Shown: positions 1 through 5,439 of the stretch, piece by piece | Numbering within the stretch: position 1 is the stretch's first letter | Layout: each line of letters starts with the position of its first letter | Assembly (NCBI GenBank): GCA_003566795.1 | Contig: PXBU01000037.1 | Location: 1 to 5,803 of the forward strand | Direction of reading: 5' to 3' | DNA from: Puniceicoccaceae bacterium | GTDB taxonomy: Bacteria; Verrucomicrobiota; Verrucomicrobiia; Opitutales; Coraliomargaritaceae | DNA: 5,803 nucleotides | Notes under the pieces: model-generated | What the model saw: the letters and a program-made list of their open reading frames with translations, nothing else | What the model was told of the DNA's origin: nothing | Databases searched by the model: none | Position numbers and translations under genes: made by a program

Positions 1-89
1 AGCGCGTTGATCTCGGTCTCTGTCATTTTGTGTGCCGGGTCGAAATGCTTGACCGAGCGTCGTTCGCGAATGGCTGATAGTGTATCCAT
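1..89 (-). CDS. Nitroreductase-family protein, N-terminal fragment (runs off left edge)
   Basis: Reading the minus strand from the ATG at 89-87 gives 29 codons beginning MDTLSAIRERRSVKHFDP and continuing to the window edge without a stop. The pattern 'I-x-x-R-R-S-V-[KR]-x-[FY]' followed by a short loop and an acidic helix (MTETEINA) is the N-terminal signature of the FMN-dependent nitroreductase family, where the basic RRS stretch contacts the FMN phosphate. Known members reduce nitro compounds, quinones or flavins with NAD(P)H in the cytoplasm; the substrate cannot be told from this fragment. No clear Shine-Dalgarno precedes the ATG, but a well-spaced promoter lies 19 bp upstream of it. The gene is divergent from the photolyase gene, with a minisatellite between them. 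Only about one seventh of a typical 200-residue protein is visible, so the family call rests on one motif. Confidence 0.75.
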   Translation of the reverse strand, partial: MDTLSAIRERRSVKHFDPAHKMTETEINA

Positions 90-107
90 GTTTGCAATTT
101 CTGTCGG

Positions 108-136
108 CTTATCGGCAGAGGTCAAGCTGGTGTCAA
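108..136 (-). promoter_or_regulatory. Sigma70-type promoter for the nitroreductase gene
   Basis: On the minus strand a perfect -35 hexamer TTGACA (136-131) is followed, after exactly 17 bp, by GATAAG (113-108), which matches four of six positions of the -10 consensus. Transcription would start near 101, leaving a short leader of roughly 12 nt before the ATG at 89. The sequence and spacing are seen directly; activity is inferred. The short leader fits the absence of a strong ribosome binding site. Confidence 0.5.
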
Positions 137-150
137 TGAAAGCCTATGTT

Positions 151-286
151 CAGAGGGCAGAGGACAGAAGACAGAAGACAGAAGACAGAGGGCAGAGGAC
201 AGAGGTCAGGGGACAGAGGACAGAGGTCAGAAGACAGAAGACAGAAGACAGAGGACAGAGGGCAGAGGACAGAGGGCAGAGCTCAG
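151..286. repeat. Heptanucleotide minisatellite, GACAGAR units
   Basis: About 19 tandem 7-bp units occupy the gap between the divergent nitroreductase and photolyase genes. Eighteen full units run from 156 to 281, with partial units at both ends. Three main variants alternate: GACAGAA, GACAGAG and GGCAGAG, plus two GTCAGRR units. The unit order is not random: blocks of GACAGAA at 163-183 and 233-246 are each followed by GACAGAG/GGCAGAG blocks, suggesting a larger segment was duplicated. The plus strand is strongly purine-rich (about six of seven positions). The array is open in one plus-strand frame only because 21 bp equals seven codons, giving a low-complexity R/Q/E/D peptide; I do not regard that as a gene. 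Confidence 0.9.
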
Positions 287-424
287 ATATTGAGGTTTAG
301 AGCGGTACGAAAAATTCGTTAGTCGCCGTTTGGGTAAAGCATGAAGTTATCTTATCAGCTCTCCTTGATTGCGCTTCCTGGCTGCAGTCTGTTAGGTTTT
401 TGTGCTTCCCACGTTACACTTAAA
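287..424. other. Photolyase upstream region, no recognised element
   Basis: Between the minisatellite and the probable GTG start I see no convincing promoter, operator or terminator. TTGATT at 365-370 resembles a -35 and TACACT at 415-420 a -10, but they are not correctly spaced to each other. If TACACT were a real -10, transcription would begin almost at the GTG and the mRNA would be leaderless. An ATG at 341 opens the photolyase frame here and would encode a 28-residue hydrophobic leader, judged spurious. Confidence 0.5.
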
Positions 425-1858
425 GTGAGTCATCCAATTACCATCGTCTGGCTGCGGCAGGATCTACGCTTGCAGGATAATTCCGCTCTCAAGGCGGCGG
501 TCGATGCTGGTGGTCCTATCCTGCCGGTTTTCATCGAGGACCGGGATGTGGCTGGTGAGTGGGCACCCGGTGGTGCTTCGCGCTGGTTTCAGCACCGCGC
601 GCTGGAGTCGCTGGAGAAATCGCTGAGCCAAGCCGGCGGGCGGCTCTACTACATGAAGGGTGAAAGTATGGCTGCGTTACGGGAGTTAATCGAGGCGACC
701 GGCGCTGCGCGGGTTTTTTGGAATCGTCGCTATGGGGGGCGCTTGCGCGCGCGTGATGCTGAAATCAAGCGGGAGCTACGGGAAGCGAAGCTGGAGGTGG
801 AGAGCTTTAACAGCCGTCTGTTGAACGAACCGCACACGGTGAGCGCAGGCGGCGGGCAGCCTTACAAGGTGTATACGCCTTATTGGAAAAAAGTAAAAGA
901 CCGCCGCCTTGAGCCACCGGTCGAGATCGATTTGCAAGCAGCACAGTTCTTCGATCAGCAAGCGCTTGGTTGCCAACTGGAAGACCTGGAGCTCCTGCCG
1001 CAGCACCCGTGGCACAAAAAACTGGCGAACTACTGGGAGGTTTCACCAGACGCTGCGATGAAGCAGCTGGATACTTTTTTGGCGGCGGCGGTCGAGGGCT
1101 ACGATACGAATCGGGATTTGCCGATGATGGCGGGGACTTCGCGGCTGTCGCCTTATTTACATTGGGGCTTGATTGGGCCGCGTCAGGTGATGCAGCGACT
1201 GCGTGCCGCGCATGACCTTCGGGCGCAAGGGCCGCAGGTTTACGCCAAGGAGATTTATTGGCGGGAGTTTGCCTACAATGTGCTCTACCATTTTCCGCAT
1301 ACGCCGAATCGAGCGTTACAAGAGAAATACGCAGACTTCCCCTGGGAAAGCCAGCCGACGTTGCTGCGGCGTTGGCGGCTGGGGCAGACCGGCTACCCGA
1401 TCGTCGATGCAGGCATGCGTGAACTGTATGAGACCGGCTGGATGCACAACCGGGTCCGCATGATCGTTTCCTCGCTGCTGGTAAAGCATTTACTGCAGGA
1501 CTGGCGGGACGGCGCGCGTTGGTTCTGGGAGACACTGGTCGACGCGGACTTGGCCAGCAACACCCTCGGCTGGCAGTGGAGCGGAGGCTGTGGTGCCGAT
1601 GCGGCTCCGTATTTCCGCATCTTCAATCCGATGACGCAGGGCAAAAAGTTCGACCCCGATGGGGACTACGTGCGCCGCTGGGTGCCTGAGTTGGCACAGC
1701 TACCCGCAAAATACATTCACGAGCCCTGGGAGGCTCCCGAAGGTATCCTGCAGCATGCGGGCTGTCGCCTGGGAGAGGACTACCCCGAGCCCATCATCGA
1801 TCATAAAGCAGGGCGCGCGCGTGCGCTAGCTGCTTTCGACGAAGTAAAAAATCGCTAG
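425..1858 (+). CDS. phrB: Class I CPD photolyase (deoxyribodipyrimidine photo-lyase)
   Basis: This cytoplasmic flavoprotein uses blue/near-UV light to split cyclobutane pyrimidine dimers. Numbered from the GTG at 425 it has 477 residues, against 472 for E. coli PhrB. An N-terminal antenna domain (about 4-135; ITIVWLRQDLRLQDN) precedes the helical FAD domain (about 200-470). Visible hallmarks are TSRLSPYLHWG (238-248), KEIYWREF with the lesion-contacting Glu276, both class I signatures (TGYPIVDAGMREL, 322-334; NRVRMIVSSLLVKHLLQDW, 342-360), Asn379 next to the flavin N5, and the Trp electron-transfer triad W307, W360 and W383. These align with E. coli W306, W359 and W382, so the numbering is off by only one residue, which strongly supports the GTG start. 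The same frame extends upstream to an ATG at 341 (505 residues), but those extra 28 residues lie outside the family fold. No clear Shine-Dalgarno precedes either start. The antenna cofactor (folate or deazaflavin) cannot be decided by eye. Confidence 0.95.
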   Translation: MSHPITIVWLRQDLRLQDNSALKAAVDAGGPILPVFIEDRDVAGEWAPGGASRWFQHRALESLEKSLSQAGGRLYYMKGESMAALRELIEATGAARVFWNRRYGGRLRARDAEIKRELREAKLEVESFNSRLLNEPHTVSAGGGQPYKVYTPYWKKVKDRRLEPPVEIDLQAAQFFDQQALGCQLEDLELLPQHPWHKKLANYWEVSPDAAMKQLDTFLAAAVEGYDTNRDLPMMAGTSRLSPYLHWGLIGPRQVMQRLRAAHDLRAQGPQVYAKEIYWREFAYNVLYHFPHTPNRALQEKYADFPWESQPTLLRRWRLGQTGYPIVDAGMRELYETGWMHNRVRMIVSSLLVKHLLQDWRDGARWFWETLVDADLASNTLGWQWSGGCGADAAPYFRIFNPMTQGKKFDPDGDYVRRWVPELAQLPAKYIHEPWEAPEGILQHAGCRLGEDYPEPIIDHKAGRARALAAFDEVKNR

Positions 1859-1888
1859 TATGCAATCAAACAGGTTTTTTGAAGGAAT

Positions 1889-1927
1889 AGCTCGTAGCGA
1901 CTGGCTTTATGCCAGGATCGAGCTTTT
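1889..1927 (+). terminator. Possible terminator hairpin after phrB (part of the REP element)
   Basis: AGCTCG (1889-1894) pairs with CGAGCT (1919-1924), enclosing a second perfect stem CTGGC/GCCAG (1901-1905 with 1911-1915) around a TTTAT loop; the unpaired sides are 6 and 3 nt. A short run of T (1924-1927) follows. It lies 30 bp after the photolyase stop and could end or attenuate that transcript. The T run is short and the hairpin is explained by the REP element, so termination is only a possibility. Confidence 0.3.
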
Positions 1928-1997
1928 CCGCATAGCAAGCCTGTTCAGATCGAGACTTCGGCAAGCTCTGCTCAGGCGGGATAAACCCTCTCGCTAC
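1894..1997. repeat. REP doublet (REPIN/BIME-like) between the two photolyase genes
   Basis: Two GTAG-headed palindromic elements face each other. The left arm on the plus strand reads GTAGCGA, then CTGGC-TTTAT-GCCAG. The right arm on the minus strand starts at 1997 and reads GTAGCGA, then GAGGG-TTTAT-CCCGC. Each has the REP layout of a conserved GTAG head followed by a short stem with the same TTTAT loop. The interior is also palindromic: GCCTGTTCAG (1939-1948) pairs with CTGCTCAGGC (1968-1977) apart from two positions, around a small CTT-CGGC-AAG hairpin. The whole 104 bp can therefore fold as one long imperfect cruciform. REP elements of this form are non-autonomous and are spread by RAYT (HUH/Y1) transposases acting in trans; none is encoded in this window. 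Confidence 0.75.
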
Positions 1998-2006
1998 ATA
2001 AAAAAA

Positions 2007-2012
2007 TATATT
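2007..2012 (+). promoter_or_regulatory. Candidate -10 box for the Fe-S photolyase operon
   Basis: TATATT (2007-2012, five of six matches to the -10 consensus) lies in an A/T-rich tract just after the REP doublet and 15 bp before the ATG at 2028. No -35 hexamer is found at 16-18 bp upstream, so an activator-dependent promoter or a chance A/T run are both possible. Confidence 0.25.
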
Positions 2013-2027
2013 TGATCCTCCAATAGT

Positions 2028-3587
2028 ATGTCTGTTCGCAAGCTCATCGTCGTTTTTGGTGACCAGTTGGATGTGCAGTCGGCGGCCTTCGATGGCTTTG
2101 ACCAAGCGCGTGACCTCGTCTGGATGGCCGAGGTGGCGGAGGAGTCCACCCATGTCTGGACGCACAAGCAGCGCATCGTGATTTTCCTGGCGGCCATGCG
2201 CCACTTCCGGGATGTGTTGCGGCAGCGCGGCGACCGCGTCCACTACACGCAGCTGGATGATGCCAAATCGACGAACACCTTGTTTGAACGGCTGGGGATG
2301 GATCTGCGCGCCTTATGCCCGGAGCAGGTGATTGCCTGCCGTCCCGGTGAGTGGCGGGTGTTGGACGGGTTGCGGCAGGTGTGCGAGGAAAACTCGGTGG
2401 CGCTGGAGGTTCGCGAAGACCGGCACTTTTACACCACGCCAGAGGATTTTGAGGCGCATGCCGCGGGGCGAAAGAGCCTGCGGATGGAGTTTTTCTATCG
2501 GGAACTGCGCAAGCGGTTCAAGGTGCTGATGGATCAGGACGGCAAGCCCGAGGGTGGTGACTGGAACTTCGACAAGGCGAACCGTGGTAGTTTTGGCCGG
2601 AACGGGCCGGCGGATCCCGGCGCGGGGCCGGGGCATCGGGCCGACGCGATTACGCAGGAAGTGATCGAACTGGTAAATCGCCGCTTTGCCGATCATCCAG
2701 GCTCGCTGGAGCGTTTCAACTGGGCGGTCACCCGTGAAGAAGCCCAACGGGATTTAAAGAAATTTATCACCGAGCGCCTGCCGACTTTTGGCAAGTATCA
2801 GGATGCCATGTGGCGTGAGGAGCCCTGGCTCTACCACTCCTTGATCAGCTCGTCGCTTAATTTGAAATTGCTCCACCCCCGCGAGGTGGTCGATGCGGCG
2901 GAGGCCGCCTACCACTCGGGGCATGCGCCCATCGCGGCGGTGGAGGGCTTCATCCGGCAAATCCTCGGCTGGCGTGAATATGTGCGCGGCATCTACTGGT
3001 CATCCATGCCCGAGTATCTTGAGCGCAATGCGATGGGTGCCGGGGAGGAGCTGCCCGACTTCTACTGGACGGGCAAGACCGAGCTCGAGTGCCTGCGCCA
3101 GTCGATCGGCCAAACCCTGGAGCACGGCTACGCGCACCACATCCAGCGGCTGATGGTGACCGGGCTCTACGCGCTCCTGCTCGGCGTGCAACCGAAGCGC
3201 GTGCACCAGTGGTATTTGGCGGTTTACGTCGATGCGGTCGAGTGGGTGGAGCTACCCAACACACTGGGGATGTCTCAATACGGCGATGGCGGTCTGATGG
3301 CCTCCAAACCCTATGTGGCCACCGGTAAATACATCCAGAAAATGAGTAATTATTGCCAGAGCTGCCCGATGGATCCGGGCAAGCGGACCGGCGAGGATGC
3401 CTGCCCCTACACGACGCTCTACTGGGACTATCTCCTGCGCCATGAGAAAAAACTGCGCCAGAACCAGCGTATGAGTTTGCAGGTTCGTAATTTGGATCGA
3501 ATCTCGGTGGAAGAGAAAAAAGCGATTCGCCAACGCGCTGCGGAGGTGCGAGAAAATCCCAATCTAAAATTTGCCCTGTCATCATGA
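2028..3587 (+). CDS. Iron-sulfur bacterial cryptochrome/photolyase (FeS-BCP, probable (6-4) photolyase)
   Basis: This 519-residue protein belongs to the family of Agrobacterium PhrB and Rhodobacter CryB (about 510 residues), annotated as 'deoxyribodipyrimidine photolyase-related'. Characterised members bind FAD, a ribityllumazine antenna and a 4Fe-4S cluster, and PhrB repairs (6-4) photoproducts. The N-terminal antenna domain opens with KLIVVFGDQLD; the FAD domain follows from about residue 200. The four cluster cysteines C355, C443, C446 and C459 have exactly the 88-3-13 spacing of PhrB. H370-H371 (YAHHIQRLM) match the PhrB active-site histidines, and W347, W395 and Y396 its electron-transfer residues, all at a constant offset of five. 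An intact, functional enzyme is therefore expected. No Shine-Dalgarno precedes the ATG at 2028, but the N-terminus matches the family closely. The stop overlaps the next start (ATGA), so this gene probably leads a three-gene operon. A regulatory cryptochrome role, as reported for CryB, cannot be excluded. Confidence 0.95.
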   Translation: MSVRKLIVVFGDQLDVQSAAFDGFDQARDLVWMAEVAEESTHVWTHKQRIVIFLAAMRHFRDVLRQRGDRVHYTQLDDAKSTNTLFERLGMDLRALCPEQVIACRPGEWRVLDGLRQVCEENSVALEVREDRHFYTTPEDFEAHAAGRKSLRMEFFYRELRKRFKVLMDQDGKPEGGDWNFDKANRGSFGRNGPADPGAGPGHRADAITQEVIELVNRRFADHPGSLERFNWAVTREEAQRDLKKFITERLPTFGKYQDAMWREEPWLYHSLISSSLNLKLLHPREVVDAAEAAYHSGHAPIAAVEGFIRQILGWREYVRGIYWSSMPEYLERNAMGAGEELPDFYWTGKTELECLRQSIGQTLEHGYAHHIQRLMVTGLYALLLGVQPKRVHQWYLAVYVDAVEWVELPNTLGMSQYGDGGLMASKPYVATGKYIQKMSNYCQSCPMDPGKRTGEDACPYTTLYWDYLLRHEKKLRQNQRMSLQVRNLDRISVEEKKAIRQRAAEVRENPNLKFALSS

Positions 3588-4474
3588 GCTCAAACAAAAC
3601 TATCCTCGTCACTGGAGCGACTGGCCTGATTGGTCAGGCACTGTGTCCAAAACTCGAAGCGCAGGGGCATACCGTGCGTTCGCTCTCGCGCTCATCCGGG
3701 GATTTCCGCTGGAATCCGGCGCAGGGCAAGATCGATCCCGCCGCCTTAGCCGGTGTCGATACGGTGGTTCACTTGGCTGGCGAGTCGGTGGCCCAGCGCT
3801 GGACCGCTGCCGCCAAGCGCCGGATTCTCGACAGTCGATTGGCGAGCTCCTCGCTGCTGGTGCAGGAGATTTTGAAGTGCGAGCAGCCGGTTAGCTACAT
3901 CAGTGCGTCGGGGATCAACTTCTATGGCTACCAAAAATCGCAACCGGTGGATGAATCGGCCGAGTCCGGCGAGGGCTTCTTGGCCGAGGTCTGTCGGCAC
4001 TGGGAGGGCGCGGCAGATCGGCTAGGCGCAGCCGGGCACCGCTGTGTCTTTGTCCGCACCGGGGTGGTGCTCAGCCCCCGGGGCGGGGCATTGGCCAAGA
4101 TGCTGCCGCCTTTCAAAGCGGGCGTCGGCGGGAAGGTCGGCTCGGGGCAGCAGATGATGAGCTGGATCAGTCTGAACGACTTGGTCCGTATTTACCTACG
4201 CTGCGTCGAAGATGCCACGATTGCCGGACCGCTTAATGCGGTCGCTCCCGAGGCAGTGAGCAATCTGGAATTCACCCAGGCAATGGGTGCCGCCCTGAAG
4301 CGCCCGACAGCGGTGCCGCTTCCCGCATTTGCGGTCAAATTAATGTTCGGCGAAATGGGGCGGGAGACGCTGCTGTCGGATCTTCAGGTGCTGCCGGCCC
4401 AGTTACAGGCGATGGGCTTTGGCTGGGAGCACGAACGCATCAACGATGCCCTGGACGAGCTGCTGCAATCATGA
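3584..4474 (+). CDS. TIGR01777/YfcH-type SDR epimerase-like protein
   Basis: At 296 residues this matches the usual size of the family (E. coli YfcH is 297), an atypical extended short-chain dehydrogenase with a C-terminal DUF1731 segment. The N-terminus carries the Rossmann motif GATGLIG (11-17). Family landmarks follow in order: VVHLAGESVAQRWT (61-74), the SASGINFYG segment with candidate catalytic Tyr114, GEGFLAEVCRHWE (129-141), RTGVVL (158-163), the GGALAKMLPPF loop (167-177) and SWISLNDL (193-200). The end, QLQAMGFGWEHERINDAL, is the typical DUF1731 tail. The reaction is unknown in all bacterial members I know of; a cytoplasmic NAD(P)-dependent oxidoreductase or epimerase is expected. 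The ATG overlaps the stop of the Fe-S photolyase by 4 bp and has no Shine-Dalgarno, so translation is presumably coupled. Relatives often sit beside photolyase genes, suggesting a light- or stress-linked function. Confidence 0.9.
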   Translation: MSSNKTILVTGATGLIGQALCPKLEAQGHTVRSLSRSSGDFRWNPAQGKIDPAALAGVDTVVHLAGESVAQRWTAAAKRRILDSRLASSSLLVQEILKCEQPVSYISASGINFYGYQKSQPVDESAESGEGFLAEVCRHWEGAADRLGAAGHRCVFVRTGVVLSPRGGALAKMLPPFKAGVGGKVGSGQQMMSWISLNDLVRIYLRCVEDATIAGPLNAVAPEAVSNLEFTQAMGAALKRPTAVPLPAFAVKLMFGEMGRETLLSDLQVLPAQLQAMGFGWEHERINDALDELLQS

Positions 4475-5439
4475 GCGAAACCGATGTTTTAGTCATAGGA
4501 GCCGGCGTATCCGGTCTGTTGTGTGCCAGCCAGCTACAGGATGCTGGATTGAAAGTGCGGGTGGTGGACAAAGGGCGCGGCCCGGGCGGGCGGATCAGCA
4601 CGCGGCGTCAGGCCGATGCCCGCTTCGATCATGGCGCCCAGTTTTTTACGGTGCGTGATGCCCGTTTTCAGGCTTTTGTGGACCAATGGATGCAGGCTGG
4701 AGTCGTACGCGAGTGGTTCCGGCACTCCCCGGAGGACTCAAACCCGCAAGGCTATCCACGTTACTGCGGGATGGAGGGGATGGCCAGCGTTCCCAGGTAT
4801 CTGGCGACTCAACTCGATGTGGCTTGCGGTGAGCGCATCACCGAGCTTTCGCGTAACATCGACGTTTGGATTGCTACTTCCGCATCGGGTGCCCGCCTGG
4901 CTGCCCCTTATCTGCTATTGTCGACGCCCTTGCCGCAGGCACTGGCACTTTTGGATACCTCCGGTTTGGACTATGCCGGTAACGACAAAGCGGCCCTGAG
5001 GCGCATACGCTATGCCAAGGCTCTCACCACCATGGCGATCCTCGATGGGCCGAGTGCCTTGCCGCAAACGGGCTTCGTCAAATTACTGCAAAAGCCACTC
5101 GCGTGGATCGCTGATAACAAATTAAAGGGGATCTCGCCGCATGCGACTGCTGTGACAATACATTCCGACGCTGAATTCGCCGAGCAGCACTGGGGCTCCC
5201 CCGATGAGACCTGCGGCCCGCTGATGCTAGAGGCTGCCGAGCAGTGGCTTGGATCGCCCGTGCGGGAATATTGCTGCCACAGATGGGGATTTACCACGCC
5301 GCTCAACCCATGGCACGAGAAACATTATACCAATCCGGCGATCAAGCTTACTCTGGCTGGCGATGCCTTTGGCGGGGCCCGGGTGGAAGGAGCTGCGCTC
5401 TCTGGTATCGAGGCGGCGGAGGCCATTCTTCACCGTTGA
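4471..5439 (+). CDS. Renalase-like NAD(P)/FAD-dependent oxidoreductase
   Basis: This 322-residue flavoprotein of the amine-oxidase/renalase superfamily (bacterial renalases are about 320-340 residues) starts with the dinucleotide fold VLVIGAGVSG (Gly10, 12 and 15) and ends its second strand at Asp33. The renalase-like stretch GRGPGGRISTRR (35-46) follows, then FDHGAQFF (52-59). The C-terminal FAD motif LAGDAFGGARVEGAALSG (295-312) completes the cofactor site. Characterised bacterial renalase oxidises the mis-reduced 2- and 6-dihydro isomers of NAD(P)H back to NAD(P)+, using oxygen; whether this protein does so is inferred from similarity only. The ATG overlaps the stop of the epimerase-like gene (ATGA), with no strong Shine-Dalgarno, implying coupling. 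Its stop lies 10 bp inside the convergent AsmA-like gene. A different FAD-dependent role, such as a desaturase or amine oxidase, is possible. Confidence 0.85.
   Translation: MSETDVLVIGAGVSGLLCASQLQDAGLKVRVVDKGRGPGGRISTRRQADARFDHGAQFFTVRDARFQAFVDQWMQAGVVREWFRHSPEDSNPQGYPRYCGMEGMASVPRYLATQLDVACGERITELSRNIDVWIATSASGARLAAPYLLLSTPLPQALALLDTSGLDYAGNDKAALRRIRYAKALTTMAILDGPSALPQTGFVKLLQKPLAWIADNKLKGISPHATAVTIHSDAEFAEQHWGSPDETCGPLMLEAAEQWLGSPVREYCCHRWGFTTPLNPWHEKHYTNPAIKLTLAGDAFGGARVEGAALSGIEAAEAILHR

Noticed and set aside
151..286. Possible CRISPR array
   Set aside because: Units are 7 bp and directly abutting, with no spacers; it is a minisatellite.
7..300. Plus-strand open frame of 97 codons with an RRQKTED-like repeated peptide
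   Set aside because: Its second half is the translated heptamer minisatellite and its first part is antisense to the nitroreductase start and promoter. It has no Shine-Dalgarno and no recognisable domain.
365..420. Photolyase promoter made of TTGATT (365) and TACACT (415)
   Set aside because: The two hexamers are 44 bp apart, and neither has a partner at 16-18 bp.
807..1535. Long minus-strand open frame (242 codons) inside the photolyase
   Set aside because: It is antisense to conserved FAD-domain motifs of a clear photolyase and reads as low-complexity Ala/Pro/Arg/Ser sequence, typical of a shadow frame in GC-rich DNA.
1866..2243. Minus-strand open frame (125 codons) spanning the gap between the photolyases
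   Set aside because: It runs across the REP doublet and the N-terminus of the Fe-S photolyase, with no coding signature. The gap is better explained by the repeat.
2950..3612. Minus-strand open frame (220 codons) opposite the Fe-S photolyase C-terminus
   Set aside because: It is opposite the strictly conserved Cys cluster and His pair, and its translation is Arg/Pro/Ser-rich with no domain pattern.
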